Assembly (NCBI GenBank): GCA_016793885.1
Contig: JAEUHE010000042.1
Location: 124,001 to 188,000, forward strand
Length of the DNA stretch: 64,000 nt
Source of the DNA: Verrucomicrobiales bacterium
GTDB lineage: Bacteria > Verrucomicrobiota > Verrucomicrobiia > Limisphaerales > UBA11320
Direction of reading: 5' to 3'
Part shown: piece after piece, positions 16,804 through 25,754 of the stretch
How positions within the stretch are numbered: position 1 is the first letter of the stretch
Layout: each line of letters opens with the position of its first letter
Made by a program: the position numbers and the translations under genes
Notes under the pieces: generated by a model
What the model was told of the DNA's origin: nothing
The model's input: the letters and a program-made list of their open reading frames with translations, nothing else
The model's database searches: none

Positions 16804-17691
16804 ATGAACACGCTCAGTATGATCCTCTGGATGGCCGCATTCAGCATTCTGGCCTGCGGTGTGGTTGCAACCGGGCGCGCCGAGGCCCCGGTGCCCACTG
16901 CGCTGGAATTGCTCCGGAGCAAACGTCCGCTGGTGATTGGTCACCGCGGCTACCCAGCCGTCGCACCGGAAAACTCCCTGCCTTCCTTTCGGCGGGCACT
17001 TGCGGCTGGGGCGGACTTGATCGAACTCGACTACCACCATTCGAAGGATGGAATCCCCGTGGTGGTCCACGACGGTACTTTGGATCGCACCACCGACGCG
17101 GTTCAACGCTGGGGTGGCAGCCATCACAAGCCGGGCGACTATACCGTGGGACAGCTGAAGGAACTTCAGACGGGACTTTGGTTCAAGCCACCTTATCCGG
17201 ATGCTCCATTCCCCACCTTGAGGGAGGCCATGGAAGTCATTCAGAAGGGCAGTGTGACCTTGATTGAACGGAAGGGTGGTGACGCGGCGACCTGTGTCAA
17301 ACTGTTGCGAGAGCAGGGGCTCATCAACCGAGTGGTGGTCCAGGCCTTTGATTGGCGATACCTCCGGGACTTTCGAGCCTTGGACCAGGCTCAGGTGCTT
17401 GCGGCGCTGGGTCCGCCGTACAGCCGCGATGGCAAGCGACTTGCAGATTCAGAGAAGGCTCTGAATGCGTCGTGGCTGGATGAGATCAAGTCGATGGGAG
17501 CGCAGGTGGCGGCCTGGAACAGTCAGGTCGACAAAACGGCGGTGCGGGCCGCGCATCGTCGAGGCCTGAAGGTTTGGGTGTATACCATTAACGACGAAGC
17601 GACGGCTCATCGGTTGCTCGATGCCGGGGTTGATGGGATCATTACCGACAATCCCGCGCTGCTGTGGAAGTGCCTGGCCATGCGGAGGTGA
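16804..17691 (+). CDS. Glycerophosphodiester phosphodiesterase family protein
   Basis: 295 residues. It hydrolyses glycerophosphodiesters to glycerol-3-phosphate and an alcohol. It begins with a signal-peptide-like segment (about 1-26), so the enzyme is probably periplasmic. The GDPD TIM barrel shows the catalytic VIGHRGYPAVAPENSLPSF (HR..ENT-type motif, with S in place of T), LIELDYHHSKDGIPVVVHD (E.D..D..PV..HD), LDRTTD, and VTLIERKGG where many members have E-x-K. The C-terminal GLKVWVYTINDEA and DGIITDNP are typical. The glutamate, aspartate and histidine ligands are all present. Its stop lies 130 bases before the aminotransferase start. Confidence 0.92.
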   Translation: MNTLSMILWMAAFSILACGVVATGRAEAPVPTALELLRSKRPLVIGHRGYPAVAPENSLPSFRRALAAGADLIELDYHHSKDGIPVVVHDGTLDRTTDAVQRWGGSHHKPGDYTVGQLKELQTGLWFKPPYPDAPFPTLREAMEVIQKGSVTLIERKGGDAATCVKLLREQGLINRVVVQAFDWRYLRDFRALDQAQVLAALGPPYSRDGKRLADSEKALNASWLDEIKSMGAQVAAWNSQVDKTAVRAAHRRGLKVWVYTINDEATAHRLLDAGVDGIITDNPALLWKCLAMRR

Positions 17692-17821
17692 ATCCGTGGA
17701 GCAGGGGGGGGGCAGCGGTTTGGGTTTGAAGTTTCGGGCGGGCGCCCTTTCAGGCTTTCCTCATCCCTCACACAAACGCTTGCACTCTTCCGGTGGCTCC
17801 CTAATTCTTACTGCCTCGTGT

Positions 17822-18994
17822 ATGAACTATAAGATATCGCAACGCGCTGCAGCATTGGCTCCATCCCTGACCTTGGTCATTGACTCCAAGGCAAAACAGA
17901 TGAAAGCGGCGGGCGAGGACGTGGTTGGCTTTGGCGCCGGCGAGCCGGACTTTGACACACCCCAGCACATTAAAGACGCTGCCTCCAAAGCGCTGGCAGA
18001 CGGGTTTACCAAGTATACCGCCAGCAGCGGCATTCCCGAGCTACGGGACGCGATTGTGCAAAAGTTCAAGCAGGAGAACGGACTGACCTATAAGCCCTCC
18101 CAGGTCATTGTTTCCTGTGGGGGTAAGCATTCCTGTTACAACGTGATACTCGCGACCTGCCAGGAGGGCGATGAGGTGATCATTCCGGCGCCTTACTGGC
18201 TGAGTTATCCGGAGATGGTTAAACTGGCGAGCGCGACTCCGGTCATTTTACCCACCAGTGACCAGACCGAGTTCAAGGTGACGCCAGAACAACTACGAGC
18301 CGCCATCACTCCGCGCACCCGCCTGTTCATTCTGAACTCGCCCAGTAACCCGACCGGTGCCGTGTATACCCGCGAAGAGATCAAAGCCCTGGGGGATATT
18401 TGCGTCGAGAAGGGCGTGCTCATCATGAGCGACGAGATCTACGAGAAGTTAGTCTACGACGGAGCCAGCCACACCAGCGTAGCTAGCTTCTCCCAGGCGC
18501 ATCTGGATCATACGATCATCGTTCACGGGTTTGCCAAGGCGTGGTCCATGACGGGCTGGCGGTTGGGATTTCTCGCCGCCCCGGAGCCGATCGCCAAGGC
18601 CATTGATGCCATTCAGAGCCACAGCACCAGCAATCCGAACTCCTTTGCTCAAAAGGGCGCGGTGGCGGCTTTGACCGGTTCGCAGGAACACTTGCCGAAG
18701 TGGCTGGCCGAGTATGCTAAGCGTCGGACTTACGCCCACCAGCGGCTGAGTGCGATGCCGGGGGTGAGCTGTGTGAATGCGAAGGGTGCGTTCTACCTGT
18801 TCCCCAACATCTCGAAGCTGGGGATCAAGTCGATCGATTTTTGTTCCCGATTGCTCGACGAGGAAAAGGTCGCCGCTGTGCCGGGGATCGCGTTTGGTGC
18901 TGAAGGGTATCTGCGAATCAGCTATGCCACCGGTCTCGCCAACATCGAGAAAGGCCTGGATCGCCTGGAACGCTTTGTGAAGCGCCTCGCTTAG
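17822..18994 (+). CDS. Class I/II pyridoxal-phosphate aminotransferase (aspartate aminotransferase-like)
   Basis: 390 residues from the ATG at 17822. The frame is open further upstream to 17621, but that stretch overlaps the GDPD gene and does not resemble the family. Fold-type I PLP enzyme: GFGAGEPDFDTPQHIKDAA, GFTKYTASSGIPELRDAI, PAPYWLSYPEM, NSPSNPTGAVY, SDEIYEKLVYDG, and the lysine-bearing FAKAWSMTGWRLG. C-terminal YLRISYATG carries the substrate-carboxylate arginine. This matches the I-gamma aspartate aminotransferase group, which transfers amino groups between aspartate and 2-oxoglutarate; some members also act on prephenate or other acids, so exact specificity is open. Confidence 0.9.
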   Translation: MNYKISQRAAALAPSLTLVIDSKAKQMKAAGEDVVGFGAGEPDFDTPQHIKDAASKALADGFTKYTASSGIPELRDAIVQKFKQENGLTYKPSQVIVSCGGKHSCYNVILATCQEGDEVIIPAPYWLSYPEMVKLASATPVILPTSDQTEFKVTPEQLRAAITPRTRLFILNSPSNPTGAVYTREEIKALGDICVEKGVLIMSDEIYEKLVYDGASHTSVASFSQAHLDHTIIVHGFAKAWSMTGWRLGFLAAPEPIAKAIDAIQSHSTSNPNSFAQKGAVAALTGSQEHLPKWLAEYAKRRTYAHQRLSAMPGVSCVNAKGAFYLFPNISKLGIKSIDFCSRLLDEEKVAAVPGIAFGAEGYLRISYATGLANIEKGLDRLERFVKRLA

Positions 18995-19041
18995 GCATCC
19001 TGCTTCGCTGCCCAGCCGCCACTTGGATTCAGTTAGCTCTT

Positions 19042-19581
19042 ATGTCGCAACATGCACTGGTCTGGCCTGAAGGATTCCGCGAGGTCTACGACCGAGCGGT
19101 GAAGTCCTATGAAGCGGGAGCCCAATCGGCGGATCGTCTGTTCTCGCCTTCCGAGGTTGCTTTTCTGGCATCGATTGGCTGCTCGGCCCAGGAACTCTTT
19201 GATTTTGTCGAAGATTATTGTCGCGGTGGGGAGCCTAGCTACGAATCGGTGCTCCTTGTGACCGCCTTGCGGCGGGAGTATTTTCTCAAGGTGCAGGGAG
19301 GGAAACCGAGCGGTCAGGTGGCCTCCTCCGCGGCGCTTCCCGCGAAGCAGGCGGCAGTGGCCGGGATCCCTTGGCTCCCGCGGATCATCGAAAAAGCCCG
19401 CATTAAGTTGCGAGGCGAAATGCCTCCGGAACTCATGTATGGATGTGGCGGCGACCGGCCGTTCCTCAAAAGCGTGGGTTTCGAGTTGGCGGATTTTTTA
19501 CGCTTGGTCTGGGATGCGGGCGACAATACCGCTCAAATCGTTCGCACGGTGGTGGAACGGTCGAAGGAACTGCCCCGGTGA
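19042..19581 (+). CDS. DUF5069-like protein, 179 aa
   Basis: A small soluble protein without signal peptide or membrane segment. The part from about residue 106 on (GIPWLPRIIEKARIKLRGEM, then MYGCGGDRPFLKSVGFELADF) resembles the DUF5069 pattern of LPR-x-[IL]-[ID]-K.R and a D..FL motif, a family common in PVC bacteria. The N-terminal ~90 residues (SPSEVAFLASIGCSAQELFD, DYCRGGEPSYESVLL) look helical and are not recognised. No function is known. It follows the aminotransferase by 47 bases on the same strand. The downstream 256 bases (19582-19837) contain nothing I can identify. Confidence 0.7.
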   Translation: MSQHALVWPEGFREVYDRAVKSYEAGAQSADRLFSPSEVAFLASIGCSAQELFDFVEDYCRGGEPSYESVLLVTALRREYFLKVQGGKPSGQVASSAALPAKQAAVAGIPWLPRIIEKARIKLRGEMPPELMYGCGGDRPFLKSVGFELADFLRLVWDAGDNTAQIVRTVVERSKELPR

Positions 19582-19837
19582 TTTAACCAAATCCATGGCC
19601 TTTCTCCCTTCCTGGGGTGGCTTCCAAGGGCGTTATCATTAACGTCGATTCGATGGGTGAAATTGAACTTGGGATGGGCCTCGCGGTCTATTTGATGCGT
19701 GGGCAGTGATGGGATGAATCGTGGGGTGAACGACTTGTTTCCACTTCCCCCCAGAGGCAGACCTCACCTAACCGAGAATTGTTGTGTTGATGACTGCGTA
19801 CTGGACGCCTTGGTGCAGATTCGCATAGGGTAGCTCG

Positions 19838-20119
19838 GTGTCAGGCACAACCAAACCAGTTTCTTCGTCCCCGAAGGCGGCCGATCCGGTCGTCTTTGAA
19901 GAGGCTTTGAAGAAGCTTGAGTCCATCGTGGACAAGATGGAAACGGGCGACCTTCCGCTCGATAAGATGCTGGCTCAGTATGAGGAAGGCGTGCGTTTGG
20001 GTCAAATCTGCCAACAGAAATTGGCTGAAGCCGAGCTCCGAATCGAAACACTGGAAAAGAATAGCGCTGGCGAACTGGTTTTGAAGCCTTCGTCGCACCT
20101 TAGCCCTGAAGATGAATAA
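19838..20119 (+). CDS. xseB: Exodeoxyribonuclease VII small subunit
   Basis: 93 residues, start GTG at 19838. XseB is the small helical subunit that binds the XseA catalytic subunit in the nuclease that degrades single-stranded DNA to oligonucleotides. FEEALKKLESIVDKMETGDL and PLDKMLAQYEEGVRLGQICQ are the family signature, followed by KLAEAELRIETL. The low-complexity N-terminal 16 residues are an extension. It overlaps dxs by 8 bases, so translation is probably coupled. xseA and ispA, which often accompany xseB and dxs, are not here. Confidence 0.93.
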   Translation: MSGTTKPVSSSPKAADPVVFEEALKKLESIVDKMETGDLPLDKMLAQYEEGVRLGQICQQKLAEAELRIETLEKNSAGELVLKPSSHLSPEDE

Positions 20120-22133
20120 CAGCACGAGCGGTCGTTACTTGGACATGGTGGATCACCCTTCGCACGTCAAGAAATTGACGGTGGACCAACTGGGGCAACT
20201 GTCCTCGGAGATCCGGGAGGAGTTGATCACGAAGCTCGCCAAAAACGGGGGGCATCTAGGCCCCAATTTGGGTGTCGTGGAGCTGAGCGTGGCGCTGCAC
20301 TACGTGTTCTCGACTCCGACGGATAAGTTCGTCTGGGACGTGAGCCATCAGGTCTACGTGCACAAGATTCTCACGGGGCGCAAGGACCGTTTTCACACCA
20401 TTCGCACGACCGAGGGACTGAACGGCTTTGCGTTGCGCAGCGAGAGCGAGCACGATTGCTACGGGGCGGGGCACGCAGGTACTGCTCTTTCGGCAGCGCT
20501 GGGTATGGCCGCTGCCCGCGACCAAAAGAAGGGTGACGAGCATGTGGTGTGCATCTTCGGCGACGCCGCCTTGACCAACGGGATTTCATTCGAGGCGCTC
20601 AACAACATCCACCACACGACCAAGCGCTTCATTGGCATCCTTAACGACAATGAGTGGAGCATTGCCAAGAATGTCGGGGCCATCGCCACCTACTTGGGCA
20701 AGCTGACCACCAATCCTCGTTACAACAAGCTGACCCGAGATTTCGGTGCCTGGATCAAGCGGCTTCCGAAGGGCCAATTGGCCCTCAAGATCGGCCACAA
20801 GGCTGAGGAATTCATGAAGAGCGCCGCCACCGCGGTTTCGCTCGAACAAAACCCTGCGGCGATGGAGTCGGACGGGCGCGGGGGGCACGGAAGCAGCGTC
20901 TTGTTTGAAGAGATGGGCGTTCGCTACCTGGGCCCGATCGATGGCCATGACCTGCCTCTATTGATCAGCACCCTGGAGTTCGCCAAGACCTTCGACCAGC
21001 CAATCGTGATCCACATTCTGACGCAGAAGGGTCGGGGCTACGATGCTGCTTTGCAGCATCCTGAGAAGTTCCATGGACTCGGGCCTTACGATATTCGCAC
21101 GGGCGATACGCCGCCTCCCAAGCCGGGCACTCCGCCTGCCTATCAAGACGTGTTCGGTCAGGCGATGGTGAAGCTGTGTCAGAAAGATGCCAGTCTGGTA
21201 GGGGTGACGGCCGCGATGCCGAGCGGCACGGGGCTCAAAGCCCTGGAAAAGGCCATGCCGGAGCGCTACTACGATGTGGGTATCGCGGAGGAGCACGCGG
21301 TGCTGTTTGCCGCGGGCATGGCCACCATGGGATTCCATCCGGTCGTGGCCATCTATTCGACCTTCCTTCAGCGTGGCTACGATTGCATCGTGCATGACGT
21401 GGCGCTCCAGGACCTGCCGGTGATTTTCTGTATGGATCGGGCTGGACTGTCGGCGAACGATGGTCCGACGCACCATGGTCTCTTTGACATCTCCTTCCTG
21501 CGCTGCGTGCCGAACATCATTTGCATGTCGCCCAAGGATGAAGACGAGCTGGTGGACATGATGTTCACGGCGTCGCACCAGAAGCATCCGACCTTCATTC
21601 GCTATCCGCGGGGGGCAGGAGAAGGGGTGCCCATCAAGGATCAGCCTAAGCTATTGCCGGTCGGCATGGCGGAAGTGGTGCAGAACTTTGCCAATAACCG
21701 GGCTCAGAAGATCTCTATCTTCGCGCTGGGGAACATGATGAAGATGGGCTTGGAGGCCGCCAGCCAGCTGATTGCTCAAGGCTTTGATGTGGCGGTGATT
21801 AACCCTCGGTTTACCAAGCCTATCGACGCTGAGCTGACCGCTCATTTTGGAAATGTGTCGGACGTGGTGGTGACCATGGAAGATCATGTCCTCATGGGCG
21901 GCTACGGCAGCACCGTTCTGGAGTTGTTCAGCGAGAAGCGCATCCATACACCGGTGGTCCGGATCGGGTGGCCGGATGCGTTTATTGAGCATGCCTCCTC
22001 GGTCGACTATTTGCGTGCTAAACACGGATTGACCGTCCAAAGAACCGTGGAGCTGGTCAAAGCCCAATTTACACTGGCACCGGTGGATTCTCCGTCGGCG
22101 ACCAAGGCGGTTAATCCCGTCAAAGGATCCTAA
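20112..22133 (+). CDS. dxs: 1-deoxy-D-xylulose-5-phosphate synthase
   Basis: 673 residues. Thiamine-diphosphate enzyme that condenses pyruvate and glyceraldehyde-3-phosphate, the first step of the MEP isoprenoid pathway. The core is intact: LAKNGGHLGPNLGVVELSVA, the ILNDNEWSI half of the ThDP site, the catalytic glutamate in VGIAEEHAVLFAAGMA, and DRAGLSANDGPTHHG in the pyrimidine-binding domain. Several normally fixed positions differ: WDVSHQVYVHK for the usual DVGHQ.Y.HK, GHAGTALSAALG for GHSSTSISAALG, and GDAALTNG for the GDG that opens the ThDP motif. I take this as a lineage-specific subtype, not a broken gene. It overlaps xseB by 8 bases; rpmB follows after 74 bases. Confidence 0.93.
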   Translation: MNNSTSGRYLDMVDHPSHVKKLTVDQLGQLSSEIREELITKLAKNGGHLGPNLGVVELSVALHYVFSTPTDKFVWDVSHQVYVHKILTGRKDRFHTIRTTEGLNGFALRSESEHDCYGAGHAGTALSAALGMAAARDQKKGDEHVVCIFGDAALTNGISFEALNNIHHTTKRFIGILNDNEWSIAKNVGAIATYLGKLTTNPRYNKLTRDFGAWIKRLPKGQLALKIGHKAEEFMKSAATAVSLEQNPAAMESDGRGGHGSSVLFEEMGVRYLGPIDGHDLPLLISTLEFAKTFDQPIVIHILTQKGRGYDAALQHPEKFHGLGPYDIRTGDTPPPKPGTPPAYQDVFGQAMVKLCQKDASLVGVTAAMPSGTGLKALEKAMPERYYDVGIAEEHAVLFAAGMATMGFHPVVAIYSTFLQRGYDCIVHDVALQDLPVIFCMDRAGLSANDGPTHHGLFDISFLRCVPNIICMSPKDEDELVDMMFTASHQKHPTFIRYPRGAGEGVPIKDQPKLLPVGMAEVVQNFANNRAQKISIFALGNMMKMGLEAASQLIAQGFDVAVINPRFTKPIDAELTAHFGNVSDVVVTMEDHVLMGGYGSTVLELFSEKRIHTPVVRIGWPDAFIEHASSVDYLRAKHGLTVQRTVELVKAQFTLAPVDSPSATKAVNPVKGS

Positions 22134-22146
22134 TTAAAGTTAGAGC

Positions 22147-22174
22147 TTGCAACCCGGCGCAGGGCAGATACCTT
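22147..22174 (+). promoter_or_regulatory. Weak sigma70-like promoter candidate upstream of rpmB
   Basis: TTGCAA (22147-22152) and TACCTT (22169-22174) are 16 bases apart, 33 bases before the rpmB start. The boxes are only partly consensus, so this is a suggestion only. Confidence 0.25.
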
Positions 22175-22207
22175 TTGCGCTCATTTTGACCGAACTTTTG
22201 AATTGTT

Positions 22208-22474
22208 ATGGCGAGAATTTGCGAATTAACCGGTAAGCGTCCGATCAAAGGCAGCATCATCTGGCGCAGTGGTAAAGCCAAGAAGCAGGGGGGTATTGGT
22301 ACCCACGTCACCGCCATCACCAAGCGGCGCTTCTTCCCCAACCTGCAGCGGGTAAAGGCCGTTATTAATGGTGAAGTGCGCTACATCCGGGTGACGGCTA
22401 GCGCCATCAAGAAAGGCTTGGTCACCAAGCCGCAAAAGCGGAACTGGAAGAAGCCGGAAGCCGCCAAGAAGTAA
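22208..22474 (+). CDS. rpmB: 50S ribosomal protein L28
   Basis: 88 residues, very basic. MARICELTGKRP opens with the typical L28 N-terminus, followed by TKRRFFPNLQRVK and RVTASAIKKGL, the two most conserved parts of the family. The length is normal (about 60-90). Only one cysteine remains in the N-terminal region, so this is probably the zinc-independent form. The gene stands alone, with an efficient terminator 24 bases after its stop. Confidence 0.97.
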   Translation: MARICELTGKRPIKGSIIWRSGKAKKQGGIGTHVTAITKRRFFPNLQRVKAVINGEVRYIRVTASAIKKGLVTKPQKRNWKKPEAAKK

Positions 22475-22497
22475 GGCTCCTCCCATCTCTTTCCCTC

Positions 22498-22533
22498 AGC
22501 GAGGCCCGTGTTTCACGGGCCTCGCTTTTTTTT
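22498..22533 (+). terminator. Intrinsic terminator of rpmB
   Basis: AGCGAGGCCCGTG (22498-22510) is exactly complementary to CACGGGCCTCGCT (22514-22526) with a 3-base loop, followed by eight T (22526-22533). Confidence 0.97.
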
Positions 22534-22669
22534 GTCTCGTTCCCAGACGAGTGTCCCACGCCGCCCTTGGCATCAGGGCTGCTTAAAGGAACCGTCGGTG
22601 GGAGACGCAGGTTGGACCCGCCGGACCAAACATCGTGTTTGGGCTTAGGAACTGCACAGCGAGAAGGTC

Positions 22670-23212
22670 ATGAAGATCACTACCGGCCAGAAACGGTCAA
22701 AAAGGGCAGCTTACACGCTGATTGAGATGATGTTTGCCATCAGCATCACCAGCGTGATGTTTTTCGCGGGAATGAGCGCCATCAGCTTCTCCAAAATTCA
22801 GCTGATCAAGGATAAGGAGCGTGCCATCATTTCGGACTTCGCTGTCCATTATCTAGAGATGCTCCGCGGATTGCCGTTCGACAGCATGGCGCCTGGCAAT
22901 CCCATTAATCCCATCTTTGACGGAGTCAACGCCACCGAGTCGGGGAAGAAGTTTCAGGTGATCATCCCGGCCAACTCCAACTGGGTGGATTTGAACACGG
23001 CCAGCTACCAGCTTTTCTGCCCGGACTTGTCCACCATGAGCACGCGCAATCCGAAGATGAGCCTCGGTTTTTCTACCACCAGCTCCGGCGGTGTGGTTCG
23101 GACGCGCCAAGCCACGTTGAGTGTTTCCTGGGAATCCCCGCTCGGCCAAGGCGGCACCAATAGCATGCGCCTGGACCTCTTGCGGGTTCGAGACATCGAA
23201 GTTCGTCAATAG
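22670..23212 (+). CDS. Prepilin-type N-methylation protein (PilV/GspI-like minor pilin)
   Basis: 180 residues. A basic leader (KITTGQKRSKRAA) is followed by YTLIEMMFAISITSVMFFAG, the type IV prepilin cleavage and methylation segment. Residue +1 is Tyr, +5 is the conserved Glu, and position -1 is Ala instead of the more usual Gly. The hydrophobic helix runs to about residue 38, and the remaining globular domain is beta-rich. It is the first of three consecutive pilin-type genes whose order resembles pilV-pilW-pilX of minor pilin clusters. Such proteins prime pilus or pseudopilus assembly in the inner membrane. No assembly ATPase, platform protein or prepilin peptidase lies in the window. Confidence 0.83.
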   Translation: MKITTGQKRSKRAAYTLIEMMFAISITSVMFFAGMSAISFSKIQLIKDKERAIISDFAVHYLEMLRGLPFDSMAPGNPINPIFDGVNATESGKKFQVIIPANSNWVDLNTASYQLFCPDLSTMSTRNPKMSLGFSTTSSGGVVRTRQATLSVSWESPLGQGGTNSMRLDLLRVRDIEVRQ

Positions 23213-23278
23213 ACTCGAGCAGCCCCACTCGATTCCACCTAGAGCATCCACCTATTATCCGATCGAATCAAAGTCACT

Positions 23279-23881
23279 ATGAAGCTCAAGCTACCTTACT
23301 CCCGCTCCGCTCGACGGCTTCGCCGCGGATTCACCATTCTCGAAATGTGGATCAGCATGACGATTGGCACGATGTGTCTGGGGGCCGTTGGTGTGATCTA
23401 CCTGGAGATGGCAAAAGCCCAACGCAGCGGTCTGGCCAACGCCGTCCTGGAGCAGAAGGCCGATAATCTTCAGGATCAGCTTACCGGCCTCTTCCGTACG
23501 ATGAGCGCCACGACTTCGGCCACCCTGGGGGAGGCGAGCTCCAGCAATTCTGCCGCCTTTTACCGAGCAGTGGTGAGCAAGGGGGTAGGGCAGCCTCAGG
23601 AGAGTATCCGCTTTGTCCCCGCGAACAACTCGGTGCGTTACGATCCTAACATCAATGTGGGGGGCAACTCGCGAGCCGTTTGGACCAGCGAAGCCGACTC
23701 CGTTATACTCCGTGAATGCTATTTCAGCCTGGGTTTGAAGGCGGGAAATCGACCCGATGGCAGCTTGGTCACGGTCACCTTCCGTATGGACGATGACTAC
23801 GCTGGGCGTCGTCGGTCGGGCGCTGCTTACAAGGTTAACGAAATCAACCGTCAGTTCACCATTCGTCTCCGCGGCCCTTAA
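23279..23881 (+). CDS. Prepilin-type N-methylation protein (PilW/GspJ-like minor pilin)
   Basis: 200 residues. The leader ends RRLRRG, followed by FTILEMWISMTIGTMCLGAV; G at -1, F at +1 and E at +5 are all canonical for type IV prepilin peptidase processing. The globular region begins after the helix at about residue 45 and has no recognised motif. It follows the PilV-like gene after 66 bases and precedes the PilX-like gene after 54 bases on the same strand, so the three are probably one operon. Assignment as PilW rather than GspJ rests on gene order only. Confidence 0.83.
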   Translation: MKLKLPYSRSARRLRRGFTILEMWISMTIGTMCLGAVGVIYLEMAKAQRSGLANAVLEQKADNLQDQLTGLFRTMSATTSATLGEASSSNSAAFYRAVVSKGVGQPQESIRFVPANNSVRYDPNINVGGNSRAVWTSEADSVILRECYFSLGLKAGNRPDGSLVTVTFRMDDDYAGRRRSGAAYKVNEINRQFTIRLRGP

Positions 23882-23935
23882 TTGGGCGGCCCGGCTCCAC
23901 AACTCCATCGGTTCCATTTTTAGCTCAGCAATTTT

Positions 23936-25633
23936 ATGAAGATTCAGATTTATCCCGAACGTTCAGAGGAGGGTTCCGCCCTCGGTCACTGTCTGTGGAT
24001 GTCGATGCTGGTCGGCATGGGGGCCTACAGCCTCCTCGATCTCAGCACGACGCGAATCCGAGCCGCTCACAATCGGACGGATTTCAACGAGGCGTTCTAT
24101 CACGCAGAGAATGTGCTGAATTGGGCCGCGACACAGATCGCGGACAATGCCAATCCAGAAGGGACATTCACCCTCACTTCCGGCAACTTAAGCCTCAGTT
24201 ATCTCAGCGGCCTGAGCTATCCCGGAGTGAGCGGGTTCAAGGATGCGTCGGTCGTGATCTCACCTCTGAGCAACGGGGTGGCCAAGGTCTACACCGTCCA
24301 GGCTTCTGCAAAGGTGGGCAACAAGACCCGAACCCTTCTGGCGACAGTGCGCAAAGAGGCGCCTAGCCATGTGTTTGACTACGAGTATTTCTTGAACAAC
24401 TGGGGATGGTGGTGGGGATCTTCCATTACCGGCAACGGCGACAACCGATCGAACTGGGATTTTGATTTCCGTTACAATCCGAGCGTTAACGGCATGGTGA
24501 CTGCCACCGGGGAGATCTCAGCCAACGGCGTGCCGATGGATCCCTTCAACGCGGCCTCCGTTCCCTTAGCGGGGTTGGCCAAGAGCGATCCCTTGACCTA
24601 TCTCAAGGACGGATCTGAGAGTCTGGCGATGCCCAATCTCAAGGACCTGACCCATTACACCTCAATGGCCACCAGCAAGGGCGGAAGCCTGAAGACCTCC
24701 ACAACGACCATCAGTGGTGTGCACACGAACGCGGCCAAGCCTGGCCTCTACCTGGTGGGCACCGATACCGACCCCATCGTGATCGATGGACCTGTGGTTA
24801 TCCCTGGGGATGTCGTCATCTCTGGCAAGATTACTGGCGTGGGCACGCTGTACGTCGGTGGCAATCTCTACATCGCTGGAGACATCTCCTATAAAAACGG
24901 CCCGGACTTCACCACGCCTCCTGAGACCATGGCTGCCGCCAGCCGTGATTCTTGGGTGTCCAATGCCGTGGATGCCAAGAAGGACTTGGTCGCGTTCGCT
25001 GTCCGGGAATCGGTGTTCGGCGGCAACGTGAACTCTTCCGAGTGGAAAGCTGCTTGTTTCGATCCTTCGAGCTACGGCCTCAAAAATGTGGGCGGCGAAT
25101 CCAAGATCGGGGCAGACGGCATCCTCGGCACCCCGGATGACAATATTAACTATAAGGACACCAACGGGGACGGGTCACCGGACAGCGCCTGGTTCGACGC
25201 CGATGGAGATGGTGTGGTGGATGCAAACTATGTTTATGACAGCCTGAAAGTCGACGCCACTCGGGCGGCGACGATCGACGGCTATCCGGTGGATTCTTCA
25301 TCGGGTGCGCCGGTTGATTTCAGCACCGTCGCCTCCAATAACTTCAATCGCATGGATGGGGTGTTCTACTGCAATCATGCCTTGGCGCTGAGGTCTACCA
25401 AGAGCGGATTTATCGGCAATGGAGCGGTCATCTGCCGGGATGAAGCGATGGTTTTCAGTGGATGGTTGAAGTTCAACTACGACCCTCGGATTCATAGCCG
25501 CTACTCGTCTGATCCGAACCGATTTGTCGATCTCGGATTGCCCCTGGCCAACTCCATCCAGGTGCTTTCGTTGACCGAGATCGTTGCTCCCATCGCCAGT
25601 AGCACCTCGACCACGGTTGTCTCGGGTTACTGA
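23936..25633 (+). CDS. PilX-like minor pilin with calcium-loop-like repeats
   Basis: 565 residues, much longer than ordinary PilX. The N-terminus EEGSALGHCLWMSMLVGMGA and the later FNEAFYHAENVLNWA follow the PilX_N pattern (short leader, hydrophobic helix without Glu at +5, then an AE-containing helix). The middle is beta-rich, with a glycine/valine repeat at about 275-320 (VVIPGDVVISGKITGVGTLY) suggestive of stacked beta turns. At about 394-433 there are acidic loops DGILGTPDDNINY, DTNGDGSPDS and DADGDGVVDANY that resemble EF-hand or dockerin-type calcium sites. In known systems minor pilins with calcium sites act at the pilus tip. It is the third gene of the pilin cluster. Confidence 0.75.
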   Translation: MKIQIYPERSEEGSALGHCLWMSMLVGMGAYSLLDLSTTRIRAAHNRTDFNEAFYHAENVLNWAATQIADNANPEGTFTLTSGNLSLSYLSGLSYPGVSGFKDASVVISPLSNGVAKVYTVQASAKVGNKTRTLLATVRKEAPSHVFDYEYFLNNWGWWWGSSITGNGDNRSNWDFDFRYNPSVNGMVTATGEISANGVPMDPFNAASVPLAGLAKSDPLTYLKDGSESLAMPNLKDLTHYTSMATSKGGSLKTSTTTISGVHTNAAKPGLYLVGTDTDPIVIDGPVVIPGDVVISGKITGVGTLYVGGNLYIAGDISYKNGPDFTTPPETMAAASRDSWVSNAVDAKKDLVAFAVRESVFGGNVNSSEWKAACFDPSSYGLKNVGGESKIGADGILGTPDDNINYKDTNGDGSPDSAWFDADGDGVVDANYVYDSLKVDATRAATIDGYPVDSSSGAPVDFSTVASNNFNRMDGVFYCNHALALRSTKSGFIGNGAVICRDEAMVFSGWLKFNYDPRIHSRYSSDPNRFVDLGLPLANSIQVLSLTEIVAPIASSTSTTVVSGY

Positions 25634-25754
25634 GAACAGTCGATCGCGGCGGGCTTTATTTTTGGGGAACCGGATTCTGTCTCGCCGGCTCGAGCGGGCC
25701 CTGGGCGGGGTCTGGTTCCCAAGAGTTTCGTGTCTAATCTTGATAGGATGGCAT

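Noticed and set aside
17621-17821. N-terminal extension of the aminotransferase
   Set aside because: It overlaps the GDPD gene, and the family N-terminus begins at the ATG at 17822.
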